A DNA stretch of 64,000 nucleotides from positions 62,001 through 126,000 of the forward strand of contig JANOJL010000045.1 of NCBI GenBank assembly GCA_031418715.1, read 5' to 3'. The notes beneath the pieces are model-generated. The model was not told the DNA's origin. It did no database searches and saw only the letters and a program-made list of their open reading frames with translations. Position 1 is the first letter of the stretch, and each line of letters starts with the position of its first letter. The DNA is from JANMDU01 sp031418715. Its GTDB lineage: Bacteria; Pseudomonadota; Gammaproteobacteria; Burkholderiales; Burkholderiaceae_C. This document shows, in pieces, positions 34,656-42,845 of the stretch. The position numbers were made by a program, and so were the translations under genes.

Positions 34656-35477
34656 AAGCGTGGATGGCCAAACGAAGCAGAGCCTGCTCACGCGCGAACA
34701 CCATACCCTATGACGGGCGCGCCGTTTCTTGCAACTGCCGATCATCAACAACCCCTCCGCAAGCTTTATCGTCACACTTTAAGTAATTAAAAAAGTAAGA
34801 TTAAGCCGACTGTGTTGCCACTTGACATCGTCAACTTGACGCCGACGCAGTACGTTCGGATAGGAAGTGTTACGCGCTCTGTTGTGTTAGCGACACCGAG
34901 CAAAAGAAAGTTGCGATGTCAGCATATGGTATCCGGCAGATTCGTCAGATATTCATCCAAAAGCCAGTATGAGTTTTAGGTTCTCCGAATCCGCTCATTC
35001 ATGCAGTAGAGTTGAACGGGCGGTGAATGTGCGTTTATCGACGACTAACAATTACTTATAAAGTACCGCTTTGCCGCCGAAATCGAAACGCCAGGCCTCA
35101 ACGCTGAACGGTCGCAAACTGGACGTCACCCGTTTCAATAAACATATGTCTGCTTCCGGTACTTTCTAGTCGATCACCATTAACGGCGGCGCGCGATCGT
35201 CAATGTCGGCTTTAAGGCAGTCGGTCCAAACTCTTGAAGTTCCGCTTTGTCGTCGAAAGCTGTCATCCGACTGCGTTCAGCAAATCAACAATACGGCCGC
35301 AATTGGTCCCAAAGCCCAGCTCTACAGAGTTTATTCCTCACGTGTTTCGGCGGCTCGAGTTTTTTGGCAGTTTATACAGTGTTTGCCAAAATTGAGCTAC
35401 CAATTGGAGAATTTACAGAGTTTATTGAGACAAGCGCTAGCGTTGCCTTAGGGCACACTGGGTGTCGATGAGATTGT
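34656..35477. other. gene-free stretch upstream of the exosortase operon
   Basis: No frame here has protein-like composition or a ribosome site. The base composition is lower in GC than its surroundings in places (AT-rich around 34775-34805). A 13-nt element ACAGAGTTTATT is repeated near 35325 and 35414. The promoter of the exosortase operon should lie in the left part. Confidence 0.5.
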
Positions 35478-35542
35478 CTTAGGTTAAATCGGGTTGCCGC
35501 CGTTATGGAACCGTGCGCAAGCAGCTATTATTTGAGCTCGCC
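35478..35542 (+). repeat. dispersed repeat, copy 7
   Basis: CTTAGGTTAAATCGGG, then GCCGTTATGGAACCGTGCGC, AAGCAGCTATTATTTGAG. This diverged copy is intergenic between the exosortase promoter region and the MCE operon end. Confidence 0.7.
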
Positions 35543-35653
35543 ATCAAAAAAATCCATGAATAACTGCTCCGTTAATCGGTTGTCATATCCATCCCTCGGA
35601 ACCCCATGATTTAAAACAGCTTTCACACGGACACCTGCATTTCATTTCACTCA

Positions 35654-35685
35654 AAGCCTGCGAACAAACATCGCAGGCTTTTTTC
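35654..35685 (+). terminator. rho-independent terminator on the + strand
   Basis: A 10-bp stem (AAGCCTGCGA/TCGCAGGCTT) with a 7-nt loop runs into a T-tract on the + strand. No gene upstream on + is recognised; the region 35543-35653 is otherwise empty. Confidence 0.7.
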
Positions 35686-35861
35686 ATGGCCGCGCGGCGA
35701 ACGACCGATTGACCGCTTCACACGCCATGCGCACAACGAGGCTTTGCTTATTGCTGGCATGTGTTGTCGCCGATTCAATATTGACTAGGGGGTGGTCCAC
35801 TTTTTCTGCTGAATCTTTCAGCGGGGGTACGAGGTGATCACTCAAGACATGGTGGGCAAGG

Positions 35862-36455
35862 TCAAGCTCTGAACAGCTCCCGCTGCTTCCTGTCCACCAC
35901 CGCTTTGACCAGTTGCGCACTGGTGTTGCGTAGGCGCTGCGCAAGAAGTTGGGTGATTTTGACAAGAAGTTTGGCGCTGACGGCGGGGTGCTGTTGGATG
36001 AGTTGGCTGATGGCAGATCGGGTGAGGATGGCGGCTTGAACGTCGCCCAAGGCGGTGCAGCGGGCGTTGCGCGGCTCGCTGTCGAGCATAGACATTTCGC
36101 CAAGAGAAGCGCCTGCGCGAACCACAGCCAAACGCGAGACTTCAAGCAACTCTGGTGTGGCTTGGCCGGCTGCATCTTGGCGCATGATGCGCTTGGTCAC
36201 GTCGACTGTGCCTTGCAAGATGAGCAGCATCCAATCGCCGGCTTCGCCTTCTTCAATGAGTACTTGGCCGCTTTGCGCTTGCACGAGGCGCATGACACTG
36301 CCTAAGATGGCGAGCTCGTCGTTTTTGAAATCTTCTAGCAAACTGGCGCTCATGCGCAAGGCATCTGCTTGGGCGGGCAGGATGTCTGCGCAATCGCCAC
36401 TGTCTAGCAGGCCGCGCTGCACGAGGCTGGCGGGCAGCGCCACATCTGCGTTCAT
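35862..36455 (-). CDS. cyclic-nucleotide-binding-domain protein
   Basis: The start ATG at 36455 overlaps the stop of the lipoprotein gene (ATGA). The 197-residue protein carries one cNMP-binding fold (VLIEEGEAGDWMLLILQGTVDV ... GASLGEMSMLD.EPRNARCTA), with the RNA of the phosphate-binding cassette in place. There is no helix-turn-helix after it, only a helical C-terminus (LLVKITQLLAQRLRN). It thus looks like a ligand-sensing accessory protein rather than a Crp-type activator. It is the last gene of the MCE transport operon and might regulate transport after translation; this is inferred. Confidence 0.8.
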   Translation of the reverse strand: MNADVALPASLVQRGLLDSGDCADILPAQADALRMSASLLEDFKNDELAILGSVMRLVQAQSGQVLIEEGEAGDWMLLILQGTVDVTKRIMRQDAAGQATPELLEVSRLAVVRAGASLGEMSMLDSEPRNARCTALGDVQAAILTRSAISQLIQQHPAVSAKLLVKITQLLAQRLRNTSAQLVKAVVDRKQRELFRA

Positions 36456-37132
36456 TTGGCTTGCGCGGGCAATTGCGTGGCCAGCCAAACGGCGAGTTGG
36501 CGCACGGCATCGTCGGTGGCGGCGGTGAGCGCGCGCACGCCGCCTGCGGCATCTTGGCTCGGCGCATTGGCGCGGGACATGAGCGCCGTTTGCGCGCTGA
36601 GTTGATCATTTTTCAGCAGGCTCACGCGCAAGCGAACGAGGCCTTGGCTGGCATCAGCACTGGTAAAGAGTTGGCTGAATTCATCCAGCTCGATGCGCAG
36701 GGCCCAAGGCGTGCTGCCCTCAGTAGGCAAGACCGCGCCTTGACTTGCGAGCGCATCGCGCAGCCGCGTGCGCACGAGCTGCGCGGGCGGCACGCTCCAG
36801 CGCGCCTGCGCGTAGGGGCGCAGCTGCTGGGCGTCAAGGTATTGCAGGCGGTAGAGCAAAGCCGGACTGTCTAGGCCCGCGCCTGCTTCGATCTCAGGCA
36901 GGGCAATGGCAGGCAGGCGAGGCGCGGTGGCGCTGCTTGCGGCGGCCACGCTGAGCACGGGGCCGAAGTCGTACACGGCTTTGAGCACAGGCGGCTGAGG
37001 CGTAGCGCAGGCCGATAAGAAGGCGATTGCAGCGATGCACAAGCCAGGAGCAAGAAGCCTATTATTTAAGCTAAATTGGCTACTTCCCGTTATAGAATAT
37101 GCGCGGAGTGCTATCATTTTAATAGTATTCAT
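36452..37132 (-). CDS. ABC-type transport auxiliary lipoprotein (PqiC/LptE-like component of MCE system)
   Basis: The protein has 226 residues with a lipobox IAFLSAC at about 36-42. It has the domain typical of the ABC-type transport auxiliary family (VYDFGPVLS ... YDAQQLRPYAQARWSVPPAQL ... ALRIELDEFSQ). It should sit at the inner face of the outer membrane or in the periplasm and help an MCE protein move lipids. The first 24 residues (MNTIKMIALRAYSITG and on) are encoded by repeat copy 8, which also supplies the start codon, giving an unusually long signal peptide. No better native start is evident. Confidence 0.78.
   Translation of the reverse strand: MNTIKMIALRAYSITGSSQFSLNNRLLAPGLCIAAIAFLSACATPQPPVLKAVYDFGPVLSVAAASSATAPRLPAIALPEIEAGAGLDSPALLYRLQYLDAQQLRPYAQARWSVPPAQLVRTRLRDALASQGAVLPTEGSTPWALRIELDEFSQLFTSADASQGLVRLRVSLLKNDQLSAQTALMSRANAPSQDAAGGVRALTAATDDAVRQLAVWLATQLPAQAK
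37062..37129 (+). repeat. dispersed repeat, copy 8, at the start of the lipoprotein gene
   Basis: TTTAAGCTAAATTGGC, then TTCCCGTTATAGAATATGCG, GAGTGCTATC, TTTTAATAGTATT. It is antisense to the gene and encodes its N-terminal residues; the start ATG lies 1 bp beyond the copy. Confidence 0.88.
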
Positions 37133-37153
37133 GAGGTGATGTCCAAACGCAGT

Positions 37154-38167
37154 TCAACGGGCAGGCGCTAGAAAACCGCGCTCTCCAGGGCCGGGCGGCA
37201 CGGGCGCGCTTCCAAAGATGAGGCTTTGCGGGTTGTCACCCAACTCTTTGACGACGCGGTCTGTGCTGCGGGCGGCGCGGGCGGCATCTTCTGCCAAGCG
37301 CGCGGCACGCGGCAAGGTATTGGCACTTAAGGCTTGGGCGCTTTGGCCAATGGCTTGCACAGCAGTGTTGGCGCTGACCAAGCCGTCATTGACGCGATCA
37401 AGTGTGCCGCCTTTTTCAGCCACGCGCTGGCCCAAGACGTTGATTGACGCAGCGGCTTGGCTGGTGTCTTTGGCAGTTTGGCTCATGTCTTTGGCAGTGG
37501 CTTGCATGGTTTGCATCGCTTGGCGCGTGTCTTTCACCAGAGCGGGAATGTCGGTGCGCTCGGGGCCAAATTGCGCATCGAAGATTTTTTGCATGGCCGT
37601 GATTTGATTCGAAAAATTGGTGGCGCTCGCGCCCACCGCCTGCACACTGCCAAACAATACTTTTTGATTCTCTGGTGCGAGCAGAAGATTCAGCCGCTTG
37701 GCGGTTTCTTCCACTTGAATGAGGATGTTGGCGCCTTGATCGGAGAGTTTGGAGAGCAGGCTGGGTTTGAGCACAATGCGAGGCGCAACACTGGCTGACA
37801 AATCAACCATGTCGTTTGACGAACCATCATCATCTAGCTGGACATAGGCCAAGCCTGTGACGCCTTGGTAGCCCAGCACAGCATAGGTAGATTTTGTGAT
37901 GGGTGTGCCTTTGTCGATGGCGAGCTTGACAAGCACGTTACCGCGCGTTTTCGGATCGAACTCAATTGAATCAACTTTGCCCACAGCAATACCGCGATAG
38001 CGCACTGCCGCTTGCGGCTGCAAGCCCGTGACGGATTCGCGGGTAGAAAATTCGAGCGTGTCGCGCATGCGGGTGTCGCGCATCAGCCAAGCAGCCAACG
38101 TCACCAGCAGCGCCGTGACAAGAATAACGAATGCGCCAGCGGCGAATGCATGTGATTTATTTTCCAT
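37154..38167 (-). CDS. MlaD-like MCE-domain protein
   Basis: The protein has 337 residues. One N-terminal membrane anchor (FAAGAFVILVTALLVTLAAWL) is followed by an MCE domain (FSTRESVTGLQPQAAVRYRG, then VGKVDSIEFDP) and a long helical C-terminus (AMQTMQATAKDMSQTAKDTS and on). MCE proteins form hexameric rings or tubes in the periplasm that carry phospholipids. The long helical part suggests a PqiB/YebT- or Ttg2-like extended needle more than the short E. coli MlaD. It lies 16 bp downstream of the ATPase gene in one operon. Confidence 0.9.
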   Translation of the reverse strand: MENKSHAFAAGAFVILVTALLVTLAAWLMRDTRMRDTLEFSTRESVTGLQPQAAVRYRGIAVGKVDSIEFDPKTRGNVLVKLAIDKGTPITKSTYAVLGYQGVTGLAYVQLDDDGSSNDMVDLSASVAPRIVLKPSLLSKLSDQGANILIQVEETAKRLNLLLAPENQKVLFGSVQAVGASATNFSNQITAMQKIFDAQFGPERTDIPALVKDTRQAMQTMQATAKDMSQTAKDTSQAAASINVLGQRVAEKGGTLDRVNDGLVSANTAVQAIGQSAQALSANTLPRAARLAEDAARAARSTDRVVKELGDNPQSLIFGSAPVPPGPGERGFLAPAR

Positions 38168-38183
38168 AACGAATTATTGCTTT

Positions 38184-38999
38184 CTACACGGCAAAAGGAT
38201 ACTCCCTGAGCAATTCCATGGCGCGCTGCCCGCGCTCGCCCAAGAAAAACTCTTGAACAAAAGGATGCGGATAGGCGATGACTTCTTTCGGCGGCGCTTT
38301 GACAATCACCCGCTGCTGCGCGAGCACGGCCACGCTGGTGGACAGCTCATACAGCGTATCCAGATCATGCGTCACCATCACTACCGTGAGGCCAAGCTCT
38401 TTGTGCAGACTGCGCAGCAAGGAGCAAAAACCATCTGAGCTTTCTGGATCGAGCCCGGCGGTGGGCTCATCCAAAAGTAGCAGTGGTGGATCCATGATCA
38501 GAGCGCGAGCCAGCGCCACACGCTTAACCATGCCGCCCGATAAATCCGAAGGCATTTTGTAAGCATGCTTGGGCTCTAAACCCACCATTTGCAATTTCAC
38601 CAATGCCGCATCTTCGATCAAATCATCAGGTAGCGTGCCCAATTCGCGCAGCGGAAATGCAATGTTGTCGAGCACGCTGAAAGCAGAAAACAAGGCACCA
38701 TGTTGAAACAACATACCCACTCGGCTGGCCGCACCTTTTGCGCCCAGCTGCGCAGCAGGCGCACCCAACACGCTGACCTGCCCACGCTCTGGCGTTTCTA
38801 GCCCGAGGATTTGCCGCAGCAGCGTGGTCTTACCCGAACCAGAGCCACCCACGAGCGAGACAACCTCACCGCGTTCTATCAATAAATCCAAGTTTTTATG
38901 AATCACAAACTCCGCCTCAGGCGTGCGAAACACGGTCCACAAATTGCGGATGTCCACCAGATGCGGCGCATCAAAGGCCGACAAATCGGTGTCGCTCAT
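38184..38999 (-). CDS. MlaF-like ABC transporter ATP-binding protein
   Basis: The protein has 271 residues. Walker A GGSGSGKTTLL, Q-loop region GMLFQHGALF, signature LSGGMVKRVALARAL, Walker B LLLLDEPTAGLDP and the switch His in VMVTHDL are all present. The VKRVALARAL signature wording is typical of MlaF-type ATPases that power MCE lipid transporters. It overlaps the permease gene by 4 nt. It should form the cytoplasmic side of the complex. Confidence 0.93.
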   Translation of the reverse strand: MSDTDLSAFDAPHLVDIRNLWTVFRTPEAEFVIHKNLDLLIERGEVVSLVGGSGSGKTTLLRQILGLETPERGQVSVLGAPAAQLGAKGAASRVGMLFQHGALFSAFSVLDNIAFPLRELGTLPDDLIEDAALVKLQMVGLEPKHAYKMPSDLSGGMVKRVALARALIMDPPLLLLDEPTAGLDPESSDGFCSLLRSLHKELGLTVVMVTHDLDTLYELSTSVAVLAQQRVIVKAPPKEVIAYPHPFVQEFFLGERGQRAMELLREYPFAV

Positions 39000-40120
39000 A
39001 GCCCCACATCCTTGAAGACGATGGCAAACACGGCGTTGACCAAGATCACCACGGTGATCGACGTGACCACCGACGCAGTTGTACCTTGGCCGAGGCTCTC
39101 CGTGTTGGGTTTGATGCGTAAGCCATAGTGGCAGCCGATCAGTGCAATCAAGATGCCAAAGACAACTGATTTACTCATGGCCAGCGTTAGGTTGCTGATC
39201 TCCACGGCCTTGGGCAGCGCTTGCAAAAAGAATTGCGGCGAGATTTGCAGTGCAATGTCGGCGGCCAGCATACCGCCGAGCAAAGCCATCGCCGTTGTCC
39301 ACACCGCGATCAATGGCATGGCAATAGCCAAAGCAATGGCGCGCGGCATCACCAGACGAAAGCCATGCGGAATGCCCATCACGCGCATTGCATCCAATTC
39401 TTCGGTCACGCGCATCACACCGATTTGAGCGGTGATGGCTGAGCCCGAGCGCCCCGCGATCAAAATCGCAGCCAGCATCGGCCCAAGTTCGCGCACCAAC
39501 GAGATGCCGAGCAAATCCACAATGAAGGCATCCGCACCAAACTGCTTGAGCTGCTGTGCGCTCAAATAAGCCAAGACCACGCCAATCAAAAACCCGACCA
39601 GCGCTGTGATCGGCATGGCCGTCGCGCCAATATGAAACAAATGCCCAGAAATATCACGCCACGGCGCTTCTTTGGGCGCTCTGGCAAAGCGCAGTAAATC
39701 AATGAAAAGCTGACCAATGAGCCGCGTGAAGCCGCGCAAATGCGATATCACGGTGAGAATAATTTCGCCCAAGCTCAAAAAACGGGTCAGCAGGGAGGGT
39801 TGAACGTGCATCGGCTTGGACGAAGTAAATTGCGCAACGCGCTGCAACACCGCTCGTTGGCTGGGCATGAGTTCGATCTGTGCAGGCCAAACGCGCCCCC
39901 AATGATTCCACAAGAGCTGCGCACCGATGTGATCCAAGCGCTGAATGAGGCGCAAATCCCAATGCGTGGCGGTGAGGCTCTGGTTCGGCAGTTGTAGCCT
40001 CAATTGCTGCAAGAGGCCATCGCGGCTCAACTGCGCTGCTGTCCAGCGCCCGAGCAGCATCAGCCGAGCGTGGGGTTCGCCAGCGAGGATTTGTTGCTCA
40101 ATTCGCGGGGTGTCGCTCAT
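38996..40120 (-). CDS. MlaE-like permease with N-terminal STAS-like domain
   Basis: The protein has 374 residues. The first 120 look like a soluble STAS-type domain (LQQLRLQLPNQSLTATHWDLRLI-type strands). The MlaE domain follows, with five to six helices and the family block LRELGPMLAAILIAGRSG-SAITAQIG (split here) and EELDAMRVMGIP. MlaE dimers form the inner-membrane part of MCE transporters. It is the first gene of the operon permease-ATPase-MCE-lipoprotein-cNMP protein. The direction of lipid movement is not known for this branch. Confidence 0.92.
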   Translation of the reverse strand: MSDTPRIEQQILAGEPHARLMLLGRWTAAQLSRDGLLQQLRLQLPNQSLTATHWDLRLIQRLDHIGAQLLWNHWGRVWPAQIELMPSQRAVLQRVAQFTSSKPMHVQPSLLTRFLSLGEIILTVISHLRGFTRLIGQLFIDLLRFARAPKEAPWRDISGHLFHIGATAMPITALVGFLIGVVLAYLSAQQLKQFGADAFIVDLLGISLVRELGPMLAAILIAGRSGSAITAQIGVMRVTEELDAMRVMGIPHGFRLVMPRAIALAIAMPLIAVWTTAMALLGGMLAADIALQISPQFFLQALPKAVEISNLTLAMSKSVVFGILIALIGCHYGLRIKPNTESLGQGTTASVVTSITVVILVNAVFAIVFKDVGL

Positions 40121-40260
40121 GGTTTGTCATGTGTTGTACGCATGGTAGCCGCGAAAGGGATGTTTTACCTACCAACGACAGTTTGCAAACCGTCAACCCT
40201 TCAAACGTGGGGTGTGGAGCGGTTTAGGCCGCATGAGTTGTGGTGTGTTCACATCACAAC

Positions 40261-41253
40261 TCATACCCAGACCTTGCCCAACGCCTGCAAAGCCGCTGTC
40301 AACGCCGGGCTGCCCGCTTTGGCAGGCGCATGCACAAAACACAAGCAGCAAGGCAGCGAAACGCGATCGGCCACCACCAAGCCGCGCGATTGCGCTTCGC
40401 GCAGCGCAATCGTCTCTCTCGCCAAGCTTAAACCGACACCCGAGCGCACCAAATCGAGCATAGAGGCTTCTTGATCGACCAGCGCCGCGCGCTTGAGCTG
40501 CAAGCCCAGCGGCTGCATCACCGATTGCAGCAGGCGATGATGGGCAGAAGCCGGCGGCGTGATGATCCACGGCAATTGCGCCAAAGCACGCCAATCTTTG
40601 CCCATCACTTGCGGCCCCCAGCCTGCAGGCGCGAGCACGCGATAGCTAAAAGTAGCCAATTCATTGACTATCAAATTAGTAGCACTCTGCGCAGGTTTTA
40701 TAACGGCTACTGCCATATTTCCTTCATAAAAATACGGATTCACGGCTTTCGCAGAGGGCTCAGGTGCACTCTCGCGCAGGCCCTGAAGCTCATCGGGCAT
40801 GGCCAGATAAAAGCCCGCATCCAATGCCCCAAGCTGCACTTTGACCAGCACATCGCCACTCATGTGCTGCGACAGCTCCGTCTCCACCTGCGGCGCGTTT
40901 TCCACCAGCTCTTTGAGGAAGGCGCCTAGGCGAATGAACTCTGGATCGAGGATCGTGCCGATGCGCAGCGTGCCGCGCAAACTGTTGTGTAGGCTGCTGG
41001 CCGATTGCCCAAAATCACGCAGTGCGGAAAGCACTTTCTCCGCTTGGGGCAGCAGCGCTGCGCCATCGCGCGTGAGCGCCAATCCGCGTCCGGAGCGGGC
41101 AAACAGCTGCAGCCCCAGCCGCTCTTGCATGGCCTTGAGCTGCAGGCTCACGGCAGGCTGGCTCAGGTGTAGAGTCTGCGCCGCTTGCGAGACCGTGCCT
41201 TCGCGGGCGACGGCCACGAAGGCTTTCAAGCTGAGTAAATCCATCTGATTCAT
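40261..41253 (-). CDS. LysR-family regulator carrying a repeat-encoded segment
   Basis: The protein has 330 residues, about 25-30 longer than usual. The winged helix is normal (LKAFVAVAREGTVSQAAQTL ... SQPAVSLQLKAM). In the effector domain, residues about 180-200 (AVAVIKPAQSATNLIVNELA) are encoded by repeat copy 9 between strands that in relatives are joined by a shorter loop. The rest reads like the family (YRVLAPAGWGPQV, PWIITPPASAHHRLL, SGVGLSLARE). Divergent from the mmsA gene with an 86-bp space, which it probably regulates. Confidence 0.87.
   Translation of the reverse strand: MNQMDLLSLKAFVAVAREGTVSQAAQTLHLSQPAVSLQLKAMQERLGLQLFARSGRGLALTRDGAALLPQAEKVLSALRDFGQSASSLHNSLRGTLRIGTILDPEFIRLGAFLKELVENAPQVETELSQHMSGDVLVKVQLGALDAGFYLAMPDELQGLRESAPEPSAKAVNPYFYEGNMAVAVIKPAQSATNLIVNELATFSYRVLAPAGWGPQVMGKDWRALAQLPWIITPPASAHHRLLQSVMQPLGLQLKRAALVDQEASMLDLVRSGVGLSLARETIALREAQSRGLVVADRVSLPCCLCFVHAPAKAGSPALTAALQALGKVWV
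40655..40714 (-). repeat. dispersed repeat, copy 9, inside the LysR gene
   Basis: In minus-strand sense: GTAGCCGTTATAAAACCTGC, GCAGAGTGCTACTAATTTG. It is in the same orientation and frame relative to the gene as copy 2, giving VIKPAQSATNL against VIEYAQNAINL there. Confidence 0.88.
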
Positions 41254-41266
41254 AAGTATTATTTAT
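41252..41266. promoter_or_regulatory. candidate LysR-type operator overlapping the LysR start
   Basis: ATAA and TTAT are separated by 7 nt (ATAAGTATTATTTAT), a dyad with the T-N11-A form of LysR boxes. It sits over the start codon of the LysR gene and about 75 bp before mmsA, a normal place for autoregulation and activation. Confidence 0.4.
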
Positions 41267-41339
41267 ACATTACTTTTGAAATTTCATTGGACAGATCTGC
41301 TTTCGGCTCGCACAATGATCTTACTTTATGGAGAAAATC

Positions 41340-42845
41340 ATGAGCGTAACGAATATCTGTCATGCGATCGGTGGGAAGAGCGTCGCGGGAGCTTCTGGCC
41401 GCAGTCAGCCGGTTTACAACCCCGCAACGGGCGCTGTCACAGGCCAGGTGGCTTTGGCATCGAGTGCTGAAGTCTCGCAGGCTGTGGCCGCAGCGCAAGC
41501 AGCTTTCCCCGCTTGGGCCGATGCGCCGCCGCTCAAGCGCGCTCGCGTGATGTTCAAATTCTTGGAATTGCTCAATGCGCACAAAGACGATCTGGCTCGC
41601 ATGATCACCGCTGAGCATGGCAAAGTGTTTACCGACGCACAAGGCGAAGTCACGCGCGGCATCGAGATCGTGGAATTTGCCACCGGTATTCCGCAGCTCT
41701 TGAAGGGCGATTACACCGAGCAAGTGGGCACCGGCATCGACAACTGGACGATGCGCCAGCCCCTCGGTGTGGTGGCCGGCATCACGCCGTTTAACTTTCC
41801 GGTGATGGTACCGATGTGGATGTTTCCGCTGGCCATTGCTGCGGGTAACTGCTTTATTTTGAAGCCTAGTCCGATTGATCCTTCTCCTGCGCTTTTCATG
41901 GCCGAGCTTTTGAGAAAAGCGGGCTTGCCCGATGGCGTATTCAACGTCGTGCAGGGCGACAAAGAGGCGGTGGACGCACTCTTGGTGCACCCGGATGTGA
42001 AGGCCGTGAGCTTTGTGGGTTCGACGCCAATCGCCAATTACATCTACGAGACAGGCGCTCATCACGGCAAGCGCGTGCAAGCCTTGGGCGGCGCGAAGAA
42101 CCACATGATCGTCATGCCCGATGCCGATATGGATCAGGTGGTCGATGCGCTGATTGGCAGTGCATATGGCTCCGCTGGTGAGCGCTGCATGGCCATTTCG
42201 GTGGCGGTGCTGGTGGGCGATGTGGGTGATCGCATCATGCCTGCCCTGATTGAGCGCACGAAAGCCTTGAAGATCAAAAACGGTACGAATCTGGACGCCG
42301 AAATGGGCCCGATCGTCACCAAGATCGCGCACGATCGCATCACGGGCTATATCGCAGCAGGCGAGAAAGAGGGCGCGAAGCTCTTGGTCGATGGCCGCTC
42401 GTTTAAATCCGACGAAGCCGGCTGCGCCGACGGCTTCTGGCTCGGCGGCACACTGTTTGACCACGTGCAGCCAGAACATAAAATCTACAAAGAAGAAATC
42501 TTCGGGCCCGTACTGTCGTGCGTGCGCGTGAAAGATTTTGCAGAAGCCGTTGATCTGGTCAACGCACATGAATTCGCCAACGGCGTGAGCTGCTTCACCC
42601 GCGACGGTGGTATCGCCCGAGAATTCGCCCGCCGCATCCAAGTCGGCATGGTCGGCGTCAACGTCCCGATTCCCGTGCCCATGGCTTGGCACGGCTTTGG
42701 CGGCTGGAAGCGATCCCTGTTTGGCGACATGCATGCCTACGGAGAAGAAGGTGTGCGCTTCTACACACGTCAAAAGTCCGTCATGCAACGCTGGCCAGAT
42801 TCGATAGGCAAGGGCGCTGAATTTGCCATGCCCACATCGAAATGA
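41340..42845 (+). CDS. mmsA: methylmalonate-semialdehyde dehydrogenase (CoA-acylating)
   Basis: The ATG at 41340, with GGAGAAA upstream, gives 501 residues, the usual length. The Rossmann and aldehyde dehydrogenase blocks are GVVAGITPFNFPVMVPMWMF, the catalytic Cys in GSAYGSAGERCMAISVAV, and late IFGPVLSCVRV. The N-F-P-x-M-V-P-x-W block and GERCM context are diagnostic of MmsA/IolA rather than general aldehyde dehydrogenases. It converts (methyl)malonate semialdehyde to propanoyl- or acetyl-CoA in valine, thymine, inositol or beta-alanine breakdown. It overlaps the GMC oxidoreductase gene by 4 nt (ATGA) and is probably regulated by the divergent LysR. Confidence 0.93.
   Translation: MSVTNICHAIGGKSVAGASGRSQPVYNPATGAVTGQVALASSAEVSQAVAAAQAAFPAWADAPPLKRARVMFKFLELLNAHKDDLARMITAEHGKVFTDAQGEVTRGIEIVEFATGIPQLLKGDYTEQVGTGIDNWTMRQPLGVVAGITPFNFPVMVPMWMFPLAIAAGNCFILKPSPIDPSPALFMAELLRKAGLPDGVFNVVQGDKEAVDALLVHPDVKAVSFVGSTPIANYIYETGAHHGKRVQALGGAKNHMIVMPDADMDQVVDALIGSAYGSAGERCMAISVAVLVGDVGDRIMPALIERTKALKIKNGTNLDAEMGPIVTKIAHDRITGYIAAGEKEGAKLLVDGRSFKSDEAGCADGFWLGGTLFDHVQPEHKIYKEEIFGPVLSCVRVKDFAEAVDLVNAHEFANGVSCFTRDGGIAREFARRIQVGMVGVNVPIPVPMAWHGFGGWKRSLFGDMHAYGEEGVRFYTRQKSVMQRWPDSIGKGAEFAMPTSK

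Noticed and set aside
35203..35471. Two overlapping open frames of 74-82 codons
   Set aside because: No ribosome site, poor composition, and they overlap each other in a gene-free region.
35684..36175. 163-codon minus-strand frame
   Set aside because: It overlaps the cyclic-nucleotide-binding gene in another frame and has Ser/Pro/Lys-rich shadow composition.
41259..42788. 509-codon open frame on the minus strand
   Set aside because: It is antisense to mmsA and its translation is His/Arg-rich without any family features.
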